Positions 8,320 through 17,351 of a stretch of 64,000 bases of DNA are shown here, in pieces. The stretch's first letter is position 1. Each line of letters opens with the position of its first letter. A program made the position numbers and the translations under genes. Source of the stretch: Verrucomicrobiota bacterium (GTDB taxonomy: Bacteria; Verrucomicrobiota; Verrucomicrobiia; Opitutales; Opitutaceae); NCBI GenBank assembly GCA_023428905.1, contig JAEYWP010000007.1:62001-126000 (forward strand). The letters are read 5' to 3'. The notes under the pieces are model-generated. The model made no database searches. It was not told the origin of the DNA and saw nothing but the letters and a program-made list of their open reading frames with translations.

Positions 8320-9729
8320 ATGAGAACCGAACGCGACTCGATGGGTGAGATGCGGGTGCCGGACGATGCGCTGTATGGCGCCTCCACCCAGCGCGCCGTC
8401 CTGAATTTTCCGATCAGCGGCCATCGCCTCCCTGCTGCCTTCCTTCGCGGTCTCGCCCTGGTGAAACTGGCATGTGCGGAGGCCAATCGTGAGTTGGGGC
8501 TGCTCGACGGCGCACGCGCCGACGCCATCGTGGAGGTCGCGCGCGAAATCATGGAGGGCGGCCTCTCCAACCAGTTTCCGGTCGACGTGTTTCAAACCGG
8601 ATCGGGCACGTCGACCAACATGAACATGAACGAGGTGATCGCCAACCGCGCTGCCCAGCGCCGGGGCGAACTGGGGGCGGGGAAGCGGACCCTGCACCCC
8701 AATGATCACGTCAACCTCGGCCAATCGTCCAATGACGTCATCCCCACCGCCCTCCACGTCTCGGTGGCGGTGGCGCTGGAGCAGACGCTGAAACCGGCCC
8801 TACAGGTCCTGCGCGCTGAACTCGGGACCAAGAGCCGAGCATTCGAGGCGATCGTGAAGATCGGGCGTACCCACCTGATGGATGCAACGCCGCTCACCCT
8901 CGGACAGGAGTTCTCGGGCTATGAAGCGCAGGTAGCCAAGGGTATCACCCGGGTGGAACGGGCGATCGAGGCCCTGCGTGAGCTTGCGATCGGCGGCACC
9001 GCGGTCGGAACGGGCATCAACTGCCACGAGGCTTTCCCCGCGCATGTCTGCCGGGTGCTCGAGCGTGAGACGGGCATCCGTTTCCGCGAGGCGGCGAATC
9101 ATTTTGAAGCGCAGGGTGGCAGGGATGATGCCGTCGAAGTTGCCGGCCTCCTCACCACCATCGCCGCCAGCCTGACCAAGATCGCCAACGATATCCGCCT
9201 GCTGGGCTCAGGGCCGCGCAGCGGATTCCAGGAGATCCGGCTGCCCGCAACCCAGCCGGGCAGCTCCATCATGCCGGGCAAGGTCAATCCGGTGATGAGT
9301 GAGATGCTGGTGCAGACTTGCATCTACGTGCAGGGGCTCGGGTCGATGGTGGGCATCTGCGGCCGGGACGGCCATTTCGAGCTCAATGTCACGATTCCCC
9401 TGATCGCGCATGCACTGCACGAGGCGATCACCACGCTGGCCAACGCCAGCACGGTGTTTGCCCGCCAATGCGTGGCGGGGATCGAGGCGGACGAGGCGCG
9501 CTGCCGCGAACTGGTGCAGCGCTCGCTCATGCTCGTGACCGCGCTGAATCCACACATTGGCTACGATGCCGCCGCCGCCGTGGCCAAGGAGGCGTTTGCC
9601 TCGGGAAGGACCCTGCGTGAGGTCGTTCTCTCCAAAAACCTGATGCAGGCGGACGCCCTCGACCGCGCGCTTGATCCCGCCTCTATGACCGTGCGTGGGG
9701 CGGGCGGGCTTGCCCCCGGCGGCGGCTGA
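8320..9729 (+). CDS. fumC: Class II fumarate hydratase
   Basis: Cofactor-free fumarase (469 residues; E. coli FumC is about the same) converting fumarate to L-malate in the TCA cycle. The superfamily signature GSSIMPGKVNP is present with its flexible-loop serine, as are the substrate-binding QTGSGTSTNMNMNEV and HPNDHVNLGQSSND. The ATG at 8320 was chosen over an in-frame upstream TTG that falls inside the preceding terminator. An iron-sulfur class I fumarase is encoded about 0.6 kb downstream on the opposite strand, giving an iron-independent and an iron-dependent enzyme side by side. The tail after the core is Gly/Ala-rich. Confidence 0.96.
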   Translation: MRTERDSMGEMRVPDDALYGASTQRAVLNFPISGHRLPAAFLRGLALVKLACAEANRELGLLDGARADAIVEVAREIMEGGLSNQFPVDVFQTGSGTSTNMNMNEVIANRAAQRRGELGAGKRTLHPNDHVNLGQSSNDVIPTALHVSVAVALEQTLKPALQVLRAELGTKSRAFEAIVKIGRTHLMDATPLTLGQEFSGYEAQVAKGITRVERAIEALRELAIGGTAVGTGINCHEAFPAHVCRVLERETGIRFREAANHFEAQGGRDDAVEVAGLLTTIAASLTKIANDIRLLGSGPRSGFQEIRLPATQPGSSIMPGKVNPVMSEMLVQTCIYVQGLGSMVGICGRDGHFELNVTIPLIAHALHEAITTLANASTVFARQCVAGIEADEARCRELVQRSLMLVTALNPHIGYDAAAAVAKEAFASGRTLREVVLSKNLMQADALDRALDPASMTVRGAGGLAPGGG

Positions 9730-9783
9730 CGCGACGGGAGAAGACTTGTCCTGACCGGCCACGCCGGGCCAGCGTTTCGCGGC

Positions 9784-10203
9784 ATGACCGTCCATCAAAA
9801 CACCCTCACCATCCGCACACGGCGCCAGGGCCTGCAGGAGGTGACCGAGCAGGTCGCCGCGATCGTGACCAAGGCGGGACTGACCACGGGCCTGGTGTCG
9901 GTTTTTTGCCAGCACACCAGCTGCAGCCTGGTGATCATGGAGAACGCGGACCCCACCGCCCGCGCGGATCTCGAGCAGTGGCTGAACCGGCTGGTGCCGG
10001 AGAATGATCCGCATTTTGAGCACACCCTCGAGGGGCCGGACGACATGCCGAGCCATATCAAGATGGCGCTGACCCGCAGCAGTGAAACCATTCCTGTATC
10101 CGAAGGGCGGATGCAGCTGGGCACCTGGCAGGGCATCTATCTGTGGGAACACCGGCGCACCAGCCACGCCCGCACCCTCCTCGTCACCGCGCTCGGCGCC
10201 TGA
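9784..10203 (+). CDS. YjbQ/UPF0047 family protein
   Basis: A small single-domain protein (139 residues) of the YjbQ family, shown in some members to have weak thiamine-phosphate synthase activity although the physiological role is unsettled. Conserved features are CQHTSCSL (near 42), NPRADLE-like ARADLEQWLN, MPSHIKMAL and the C-terminal LGTWQGIYLWEHRR, which holds the metal/phosphate-binding His. It is 54 bp after fumC on the same strand and converges with the class I fumarase gene. Confidence 0.88.
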   Translation: MTVHQNTLTIRTRRQGLQEVTEQVAAIVTKAGLTTGLVSVFCQHTSCSLVIMENADPTARADLEQWLNRLVPENDPHFEHTLEGPDDMPSHIKMALTRSSETIPVSEGRMQLGTWQGIYLWEHRRTSHARTLLVTALGA

Positions 10204-10240
10204 GGCAGGACCGACATTCCCCTCGCTGGCCTGACTCCAC

Positions 10241-10267
10241 AAAAAAGCCGGGCACGAGGGCCCGGCT
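10241..10267 (-). terminator. Rho-independent terminator of the class I fumarase gene (minus strand)
   Basis: Read on the minus strand: AGCCGGG (10267-10261), 8-nt loop, CCCGGCT (10252-10246), then six T. The hairpin may also slow transcription from the convergent YjbQ gene. Confidence 0.88.
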
Positions 10268-10301
10268 GAAGTGGGGTGTGGGGGCTGCTCCCCGCGTGCG
10301 C

Positions 10302-11954
10302 TCAGTGTTTGTCGTTGCCGCTGGGCACGCAGGCGCCGCAGCCATTGACGAAGAAGTCGTTCCCCTTATCGTCGACGAGGATGAAGGCAGGGAAGTCCTG
10401 GACCTCGATCTTCCACACTGCCTCCATGCCCAGTTCGGGGTACTCAAGCAGTTCAACCTTCTTGATGTTGTCCTTGGCGAGGACCGCGGCCGGGCCACCG
10501 ATGCTGCCGAGATAGAAGCCGCCGTGCTTCTTGCAGGCGCTGGTCACCTGCTGGCTTCGATTGCCCTTGGCGATCATGACCATCGAGCCACCGAGCGACT
10601 GAAAGCCATCGACATAGCTGTCCATGCGGCCTGCAGTGGTCGGACCAAACGAGCCCGATGCGTAGCCGGTGGGGGTTTTGGCCGGGCCCGCGTAATATAC
10701 CGGGTGCTTCTTGAAATAATCCGGCAGGCCCTGACCGGCATCGACTCGCTCCTTCAACTTGGCGTGGGCGATGTCGCGGGCGACGATGATTGTCCCGTTG
10801 AGGGCGACGCGGGTGGTGACCGGGTGTTTGGTCAGTTCGGCGCGGATTTCCTCCATTGGGCGATTGAGGTCGATGCGCACGATCTTGTCATCTCGCAGCG
10901 TCCGAAGCTCCGCGGGTATGAACTGCCCCGGATTGGTTTCGAGCTTTTCAACGAAGATGCCGTCCTTGGTGATCTTGGCCTTGATGTTGCGGTCGGCGCT
11001 GCAGGAGACGCCCATGCCCACCGGGCAGCTGGCGCCATGGCGGGGCAGGCGAACGATGCGGACATCGAGGGCGAAGTATTTGCCGCCAAACTGGGCGCCG
11101 ACGCCGGATTTTTGGGCGATCTCCAGCACGCGCTTCTCGAGTTCGATATCGCGGAAGGCGCGGCCGTGCTCGTTACCGGTGGTGGGAAGGGCGTCGAGGT
11201 ATTTGGTGGACGCGAGTTTCACCGTCTTGAGGCAGGCTTCCGCGCTCGTCCCGCCGATCACAAAGACCAGGTGGTATGGGGGGCAGGCCGCGGTGCCGAG
11301 AAGCTTCATCTTGTCCGCGAAGAAGGTATCCAGGCTCTTCGGATTCAGCAGCGCCTTGGTTTCCTGAAAAAGGTACGTCTTGTTGGCCGAGCCGCCGCCC
11401 TTGGCCACGAAGAGGAATTTGTATTCGCTGCCTTCGGTCGCGTAGAGGTCGATCTGCGCCGGGAGGTTGGTGTTGGTGTTCACCTCCTTGTACATGTCCA
11501 GCGCGGCGGTCTGTGAATACCGCAGGTTCTCCTTGGTGTACGTTTCGTAAATTCCGCGGGAGATCCACTCGGCGTCATTGGCGCCGGTCCAGACCTGCTG
11601 GCCCTTTTTTGCCACGATGGTGGCGGTGCCCGTGTCCTGGCAGAACGGCAGGATGCCTTCGGCGGCGATCTCCGCGTTTTTCAGGAGCGTGAGCGCCACG
11701 TAGCGATCATTGGCGGAGGCCTCGGGGTCCTGAAGAATCGCCGCGACCTGCTTCAGGTGCTTGTTGCGGAGGAGGAAGGAACAGTCGCGCATCGCCTGCT
11801 GGGCGACGAAGGACAGGGCCTCGGGCGCCACTTTCAGGATTTCGCGGCCCTCAAAGGTGGCCGTAGAAATGCCCTCTTTCGAGAGAAGGCGGTATTCCGT
11901 TTCGTCCTGACCCAGAGGGAAGGGGTCCTGATAAGTGAAGGGAGGCGTTGCCAT
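10302..11954 (-). CDS. Class I fumarate hydratase, iron-sulfur
   Basis: A 550-residue oxygen-sensitive [4Fe-4S] fumarase of the FumA/FumB type. The three cluster ligands fall at Cys105 (PFCQDTGTA), Cys224 (TAACPPYH) and Cys318 (MGVSCSADRN), the same numbers I know for the E. coli enzyme. The C-terminus ends CVPSGNDKH, a class I feature. Reaction and pathway are the same as for the unrelated class II enzyme encoded at 8320-9729; the pair suggests adaptation to changing oxygen or iron supply. It lies 129 bp downstream of the kdsD gene on the same strand and is followed by its own terminator. Confidence 0.95.
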   Translation of the reverse strand: MATPPFTYQDPFPLGQDETEYRLLSKEGISTATFEGREILKVAPEALSFVAQQAMRDCSFLLRNKHLKQVAAILQDPEASANDRYVALTLLKNAEIAAEGILPFCQDTGTATIVAKKGQQVWTGANDAEWISRGIYETYTKENLRYSQTAALDMYKEVNTNTNLPAQIDLYATEGSEYKFLFVAKGGGSANKTYLFQETKALLNPKSLDTFFADKMKLLGTAACPPYHLVFVIGGTSAEACLKTVKLASTKYLDALPTTGNEHGRAFRDIELEKRVLEIAQKSGVGAQFGGKYFALDVRIVRLPRHGASCPVGMGVSCSADRNIKAKITKDGIFVEKLETNPGQFIPAELRTLRDDKIVRIDLNRPMEEIRAELTKHPVTTRVALNGTIIVARDIAHAKLKERVDAGQGLPDYFKKHPVYYAGPAKTPTGYASGSFGPTTAGRMDSYVDGFQSLGGSMVMIAKGNRSQQVTSACKKHGGFYLGSIGGPAAVLAKDNIKKVELLEYPELGMEAVWKIEVQDFPAFILVDDKGNDFFVNGCGACVPSGNDKH

Positions 11955-12083
11955 GACGGGTAAACGTATCGGATTCGGGAGCGTTAGGGGCGCGGGAAAA
12001 GGCGCGCGCCACGAAGAATTAGCCGCGGTTGAGCGGCTGTTAAGTTGAAAGCGAGAGCAACCCGTACAATCCCGCCCGGCCGC

Positions 12084-13073
12084 TCAGACAATTTTCAGCT
12101 TCGGGAGGTCCTGCCCGTCGACGAGGCCTACCGGTTGCCCGCGCCGGTTCACCACGATCAAATCGTCGATCTTAAAGGCTTCGAACATGCGCAGGGCCTC
12201 CACGCCCAGCACGTCCTCCTGGATCGTTTTCGGAGTGCGGGTCATGAAGGTGGAGACGGGCCGGGCAAGGAAGTCCGGGCCGCTGAGGGCGCTGCGTCGG
12301 AAATCGCCGTCGGTGAGGATGCCGGTCAGTTTGCCGCCCCGGCCCCCAATGAGCGCGATGCTGCCCGATTTCGCCTTGGTCATGGCGAGGATCGCCTCCT
12401 GCAGGGTGCCGCTGTCCTTCATCACCGGCAGCCGGTCGCCCGTGCGCATGATGTCCTTGACCTTGAGCAGCAGAAGGCGACCGAGGTTGCCGGCAGGGTG
12501 GAAGCGGGCGAAGTCCTCGCGCGTCATGCCCCGGCTTTCCAGCACCACCATGGCCAGCGCATCCCCGAGGGCGAGGGCTGCCGTGGTGCTGGCGGTCGGG
12601 GCGAGTTTGAGCGGACAGGCCTCGCGCGGCACGCGGTAGAGCAGGCGGTAGTCGGCGTGGGTCGCGAGATCGGAATCGGCGCGGCTGGTGAGCGCCACGA
12701 CTTTCACCCCGAAACGTTTCAAGACGGGTATCAGCCGCAGCACTTCCTCAGACTGGCCGCTGTTGGAAAGAGCGATCGCGAGGTCGCCTTCCGCGCACAA
12801 GCCCAAGTCGCCATGCAGGGCCTGGGTGGCGTCGAGGAAACAGGACGAGACTCCCGTGCTGTTAAAGGTCCCTACCAGTTTTTGCGCGATGTGGGCGGAC
12901 TTGCCGACGCCGGTGAAAATCAGTTTTCCCCCGGAACGCGCCGTCGCCTCCACCCGGCCGGCCACCTCCACAAACGCCTCGTCCAGACTGCGTGCCGTCG
13001 CGCTGAGCGCGTCCATTTCGATGCGGATGCAGGCGCGCGCACGGTCCAGCGCGGTTTTCGGATCGAGGGCCAT
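12084..13073 (-). CDS. kdsD: Arabinose-5-phosphate isomerase (KdsD/KpsF family)
   Basis: Interconverts ribulose-5-phosphate and arabinose-5-phosphate, first step to Kdo for lipopolysaccharide. An N-terminal SIS domain (about 30-180) contains FTGVGKSAHIAQK and ALSNSGQSEEV, which bind the phosphate; two CBS domains follow (about 205-329, with VKDIMRTGDRLPVM and ILTDGDFRR). At 329 residues it has the standard length. It points to an outer membrane with Kdo-containing LPS. It is divergent from the LysM lipoprotein, 68 bp between starts. Confidence 0.93.
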   Translation of the reverse strand: MALDPKTALDRARACIRIEMDALSATARSLDEAFVEVAGRVEATARSGGKLIFTGVGKSAHIAQKLVGTFNSTGVSSCFLDATQALHGDLGLCAEGDLAIALSNSGQSEEVLRLIPVLKRFGVKVVALTSRADSDLATHADYRLLYRVPREACPLKLAPTASTTAALALGDALAMVVLESRGMTREDFARFHPAGNLGRLLLLKVKDIMRTGDRLPVMKDSGTLQEAILAMTKAKSGSIALIGGRGGKLTGILTDGDFRRSALSGPDFLARPVSTFMTRTPKTIQEDVLGVEALRMFEAFKIDDLIVVNRRGQPVGLVDGQDLPKLKIV

Positions 13074-13141
13074 TTCAGGTTTGAGTCGGGAGTTGGGTTG
13101 CCGAAGTTAAAACCCACGTCTTTTCGTTCCAACCCTTTTCT

Positions 13142-14050
13142 GTGAACCACCGCCTCCGCTCCCTCAGCTTCGGGATTCTGGTGCTGCTCACGCTTTTCGT
13201 CGGCGCAGCCTGCGAGCGGTATGAGCAGACGCCCTTCATGGCGGAGGTGGATGAACCCGGCTACCGGCGCGGCAAGGAGTTGCTGAGGCAGGGGCGTAAC
13301 CAGGAAGCCCTTACAGAATTTCAGAAGGTGATTGAAAAGCGGGGGCTGAACAACTCCGCCGAATCCCACCTCGAGATCGGACTGCTCTACCAGTATCACA
13401 TCCGCGATCCGATCGCCGCGATCTATCACTACCGCCGCTTTCGCGAGCTGAAACCCACCAGTCCCCAGTCCGACCTGGTCCGGCAGCGGATCGACGCCGC
13501 CACGCGGGAGTTTGCGCGCACCCTCCCGGCCCAGCCGCTGGACAACCTGGAGCGCCTCGACATGACCGATGTCGTTCAGCGGCTGCAGCGCGAGAATGAG
13601 GTTCTTAAACAGGAGCTCGTGCGCGCCCGCACCCATGTGACGTCGCGCCCCCGTCCCGATGCCCTCGGATTCGGTGATCCGGAGGCGATGGTGGAAACGG
13701 ACGGCCCGGCTTATGTTTCCCCGGGCGATTCACCCATCTCCAGCCCGGGAGGCGAGGGGCCACTGGAGGCAGCGGACGCTCTGCCTCCGCCAACGCGTCC
13801 GAACCCCACACCCGCTCCCGCCCTGGCCGGCACCAGCAACCGCACGGCGGTGCCATCCCCCACGCCCACACCCACGGCCACGGCCGCGCGGCGTCATGTC
13901 ATTGCGAAGGGTGACACGCTTTTCTCCCTCGCGCAGCGTTATTACGGAAACCGCTCGCGCTGGAAGGACATCTTCGAAGCCAATCGCGACCAGCTCCGCA
14001 GCCGCGAGGACCCGCTCAAGATCGGGATGGAGCTGAGGATCCCGCAGTAG
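13142..14050 (+). CDS. Lipoprotein with TPR-like helices and C-terminal LysM domain
   Basis: A 302-residue exported protein. Residues 1-23 are a signal peptide ending in a lipobox-like VGAAC, with Cys24 as the likely lipidated residue; the -3 Gly is less usual than Leu. Residues 40-115 form TPR-type helices (GKELLRQGRNQEALTEF), then a short coiled coil (LQRENEVLKQELVRA), a Pro/Thr-rich linker (about 175-245) and a LysM domain (about 250-302, HVIAKGDTLFSLAQRYYG) that binds peptidoglycan. GTG start. Likely a periplasmic envelope protein tethering to the cell wall; partner unknown. Confidence 0.85.
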   Translation: MNHRLRSLSFGILVLLTLFVGAACERYEQTPFMAEVDEPGYRRGKELLRQGRNQEALTEFQKVIEKRGLNNSAESHLEIGLLYQYHIRDPIAAIYHYRRFRELKPTSPQSDLVRQRIDAATREFARTLPAQPLDNLERLDMTDVVQRLQRENEVLKQELVRARTHVTSRPRPDALGFGDPEAMVETDGPAYVSPGDSPISSPGGEGPLEAADALPPPTRPNPTPAPALAGTSNRTAVPSPTPTPTATAARRHVIAKGDTLFSLAQRYYGNRSRWKDIFEANRDQLRSREDPLKIGMELRIPQ

Positions 14051-14165
14051 CGGCGGCTCGCTGTCCGCGCCTCCAACCGGGCGCGTGCAATTCGTGCAGG
14101 TGCTTCGCCAACGCCTGCGCAGATTTTGTCCTCTTGTTGGTGAATAATGTGCCGTCTCGACCCCT

Positions 14166-15572
14166 ATGCATCTTCCGACCGACTCGGCGTCCGCGCGCGC
14201 TTCCCTCAGCTTTGACCCCGCCCTGGTGGCGAAATACGCCATCGCCGCACCGCGCTACACGTCGTATCCGCCGGCCACTCAGTTTACCGCCGACCTCGCC
14301 TCGGTTCGGATTGAAGACGCGATTCTCGATGACAACGCGCCCGGCGCGGGACCGGTCTCGCTCTATTTCCACATTCCCTTCTGCGAATCGCGCTGCTGGT
14401 ACTGCGGCTGCAACACCGTCATCACCCGCCGCCGTGAGTCGGGTTCGGATTACGTGCGCGTCTTGGAAAAGGAACTACAGCTCACCGCCGCCCGCATGGA
14501 CCGCACCCGCCCGGTCACCCAGGTGCATTTCGGCGGCGGCACCCCCACTTTCCTGCCGGCGGACGAGCTGGCCCGGCTGGGCCGGATCATCCGCGAACAT
14601 TTCAACGTCGCAGAGGGGGCGGAGGTCAGCGTGGAGATGGACCCGCGCCGCCTTGCCCTCGAGCAGGTCCAGGCGTTGCGCGCCTTCGGCGCCAACCGCG
14701 CCTCCATCGGGGTGCAGGACACCAATCGCAAGGTCCAGCTCGCGATCCACCGCTACCAGCCCAACGCCTTGAATGCCCAGGCGGTGGCCTGGCTGCGCGA
14801 AACGGGCTTCCATTCAGTCAATGTCGATCTGATCTACGGCCTGCCCCTCCAGACGACGGATACCTTTGCCGAGACCATCCGCGACGTGCTCGCGCTCAAG
14901 CCCGACCGGCTCTCCGTTTTCAGCTATGCGCACGTGCCGTGGATCAAACCGGCGCAAAAAATCTTCGAAGACCGCGGCCAGCTGCCGGAACCGGAGCAGA
15001 AATTCGCGATGTTTGTCGCGGCGCACGAGCTGCTGACCGCGGCCGGCTACGTGGACATCGGGCTCGACCACTTCGCGCGCCCCGATGACGAACTCGCGGT
15101 GGCCCAGCGCGCCGGCACACTGCAGCGCAATTTCCAGGGGTACAGCACGCGCGCGGGCGCGTCGCTCTACAGCTTCGGCATGACCTCGATTTCGCAGACC
15201 GCCGACACCTACCGGCAGAATTACAAAACCCTGGAGGGTTACGTCGGCGCGGTGCTGGCCGGTGCGCTCCCGGTGGAAAAGGGCCTTCGCCTCACCCCCG
15301 AGGATGTGCGCCGTCGCACCGTCATCATGCGCCTGATGTGCGACCGCCGCCTCGACTTCGGCCGCCTCTCGGCCGAGTTCCAGGGGCCTTTTGAGGAAAC
15401 GTATGCTGCGGAACTGTCGTCCTTGGCGGATCTGGAAGCCGACGGAATCGTGCGGCGGACCCCGGCCGGGCTTGAGATCACACCGGCGGGCGCGCCTCTG
15501 ATGCGCGTGGTGGCCATGCGATTTGATGCCACCCTCAATCGGGCCCCCCAGCGGCATTCCAAGGTGATCTGA
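14166..15572 (+). CDS. hemN: Oxygen-independent coproporphyrinogen III oxidase
   Basis: Radical-SAM enzyme that decarboxylates coproporphyrinogen III to protoporphyrinogen IX without oxygen in heme synthesis. The iron-sulfur motif is HIPFCESRCWYCGC with ligands Cys73, Cys77 and Cys80 plus the HemN-diagnostic Cys82. YTSYPPATQF (31-40) at the N-terminus and the SAM-binding GGGTPTFL are typical of authentic HemN rather than HemW. 468 residues is the usual length. It sits just upstream of sufU-sufS, which would help supply its cluster. Confidence 0.95.
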   Translation: MHLPTDSASARASLSFDPALVAKYAIAAPRYTSYPPATQFTADLASVRIEDAILDDNAPGAGPVSLYFHIPFCESRCWYCGCNTVITRRRESGSDYVRVLEKELQLTAARMDRTRPVTQVHFGGGTPTFLPADELARLGRIIREHFNVAEGAEVSVEMDPRRLALEQVQALRAFGANRASIGVQDTNRKVQLAIHRYQPNALNAQAVAWLRETGFHSVNVDLIYGLPLQTTDTFAETIRDVLALKPDRLSVFSYAHVPWIKPAQKIFEDRGQLPEPEQKFAMFVAAHELLTAAGYVDIGLDHFARPDDELAVAQRAGTLQRNFQGYSTRAGASLYSFGMTSISQTADTYRQNYKTLEGYVGAVLAGALPVEKGLRLTPEDVRRRTVIMRLMCDRRLDFGRLSAEFQGPFEETYAAELSSLADLEADGIVRRTPAGLEITPAGAPLMRVVAMRFDATLNRAPQRHSKVI

Positions 15573-15636
15573 GTCAAGGCGGCGGGCAGTCCGACGCTTG
15601 CCGCGCTGCCACGGGGCACTAGGGTGGCGCTCTTCC

Positions 15637-16068
15637 ATGAGCGACCTCAGCGACCTCTACCAGTCCGTCATCCTGGACCACAACAAGCGTCCGCGGAACC
15701 GCGGAAAGCTGCCCACGGCGTCCAGGGTCGCCTCGGGCGACAATCCCACCTGCGGCGACCAGTGCACGGTTTACCTGCGGCTGAGCGGGGATGTGATCAG
15801 TGAGATCACCTTTGAAGGATCCGGCTGCGCGATTTCGCAGGCCTCGGCCTCGCTCATGACGACGCAGCTCAAAGGCAAGAGCGCGCTGGAGGCGCAGGCG
15901 ACGTTTCAACAGTTTAACGAGATCGTGAAGACCGGCGTCACTCCGGACGACTTCACCGAGCTGGCGGCGTTCGCGGGGGTGCACGCCTACCCGGCACGCA
16001 TCAAGTGCGCGACCCTTGCCTGGCATGCCGCCCTCGAGGCCCTGAAGCAGCCGGAGGGCGCGTCATGA
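15637..16068 (+). CDS. sufU: SufU iron-sulfur assembly protein
   Basis: A 143-residue SufU/IscU-fold protein that relays sulfur from SufS during Fe-S cluster assembly. The conserved ligands are Cys39 and Asp41 in NPTCGDQC, Cys64 in GSGCAISQAS and Cys124 in RIKCATLAW; the insertion between the second and third ligand sites is the SufU rather than IscU pattern. ATG 15637 is chosen because the family begins MSxLxDLYQxVILDHxKxPRN there. Its stop overlaps the sufS start by 4 bp, so the two proteins are made in step. No sufBCD genes are in the window. Confidence 0.94.
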   Translation: MSDLSDLYQSVILDHNKRPRNRGKLPTASRVASGDNPTCGDQCTVYLRLSGDVISEITFEGSGCAISQASASLMTTQLKGKSALEAQATFQQFNEIVKTGVTPDDFTELAAFAGVHAYPARIKCATLAWHAALEALKQPEGAS

Positions 16069-17330
16069 GCGCGGTGGTTGCACCTTACCGACTCCCCACC
16101 CGAGGCTGGTCCGCCGTGCGGGAGGATTTTCCCACTCTGCACCAAACCGTATCCGGAAAACCCCTCGTTTATCTGGATAATGGGGCGACGACCCACAAGC
16201 CGCGGGCGGTGATCGATACGCTCACCGCCTACTACGAACGCGACAACAGCAACGTTCACCGCGGGCTCCATGCGCTCTCGATGCGGGCGACCGACGGTTA
16301 CGAAGCGGCGCGGGTGCGGGCGGCGACGTTTCTCAACGCCCGGGCGCCGGAGGAGATCGTCTTCACCCGGGGTACGACGGAGGCAGTCAACCTGGTGGCG
16401 CAAAGTTATGGGGCGGCTCACCTCAAGGCGGGGGATGTGATCCTGCTCACCGAGATGGAGCATCACTCCAACCTGGTCCCCTGGCAGATGATCGCCGCCC
16501 GCACCGGGGCCAGCCTCCGCTATGTGCCCATCGCCGGCGACGACGCGGAGCACGGACTCGACCTCGACGCCCTGGACCGACTCCTCACCCCCGAGGTGAA
16601 GCTCTTCGCCTTCACCCACATTTCGAATACACTCGGGGTGATCAACCCGGTGGCGGACCTGTGCGCCCGGGCGCGTGCGGTGGGCGCTGTGACCGTGGTC
16701 GACGCCGCGCAGTCCAGCGGGCACGAACCGCTGGACGTCCAGGCGATCGGCTGCGATTTCCTCGCGTTCTCCGGGCACAAGATGGCGGGCCCCACGGGCA
16801 TCGGCGTCCTCTACGGGCGCCGCACTCTGCTCGACGCGATGCCACCCTGGCAGGGCGGCGGCGGCATGATCACGCAGGTCGACTTTTTCGAAAGCCGCTG
16901 GAAGCCGTCACCGGAGCGCTTCGAAGCCGGCACTCCCAATGTCGCCGACGCGATCGGTCTGCATGCCGCGATGGATTATCTCGATGGGCTCGGCCGGCCG
17001 GCGATTGCGAGTCATGACCACGAACTGGCGCAGCGGGCGTACCAGGCGCTGCGCGAGCTTCCCGGGATCCGGCTCTTGGGCCCGCAAGGCGGCCGCGCTG
17101 GCCTGGTGAGCTTCGCTTTCGAGGGGGTTCACGCCCACGACGTCGTGACCTTCGCCGATCAGGCGGGCATCGCGCTGCGCGGCGGCCACCACTGCAACCA
17201 GCCACTGATGAAAAAACTCGGCCTGGCGAGCACCACCCGGGCGAGCTTCTATGTGTACAACACGCCGGAGGAAATCGACGTGCTGGTCGCCTGCCTGCGC
17301 AAGATCCTGTCCTTTTTCGGAGCCAGCTGA
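16065..17330 (+). CDS. sufS: Cysteine desulfurase SufS
   Basis: PLP enzyme that takes sulfur from cysteine as a persulfide for Fe-S assembly. Lys239 in FSGHKMAGPTG binds PLP and Cys377 in RGGHHCNQP is the short-loop (type II) catalytic cysteine. THISNTLGVINPV and EMEHHSNLVPWQ are also typical. 421 residues from the ATG overlapping sufU; in-frame codons upstream lie inside sufU and are not the start. The direct partner is SufU; it converges with a radical-SAM gene 21 bp downstream. Confidence 0.95.
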   Translation: MSAVVAPYRLPTRGWSAVREDFPTLHQTVSGKPLVYLDNGATTHKPRAVIDTLTAYYERDNSNVHRGLHALSMRATDGYEAARVRAATFLNARAPEEIVFTRGTTEAVNLVAQSYGAAHLKAGDVILLTEMEHHSNLVPWQMIAARTGASLRYVPIAGDDAEHGLDLDALDRLLTPEVKLFAFTHISNTLGVINPVADLCARARAVGAVTVVDAAQSSGHEPLDVQAIGCDFLAFSGHKMAGPTGIGVLYGRRTLLDAMPPWQGGGGMITQVDFFESRWKPSPERFEAGTPNVADAIGLHAAMDYLDGLGRPAIASHDHELAQRAYQALRELPGIRLLGPQGGRAGLVSFAFEGVHAHDVVTFADQAGIALRGGHHCNQPLMKKLGLASTTRASFYVYNTPEEIDVLVACLRKILSFFGAS

Positions 17331-17351
17331 GCGGCCTTCCGGGGCGGGCCC

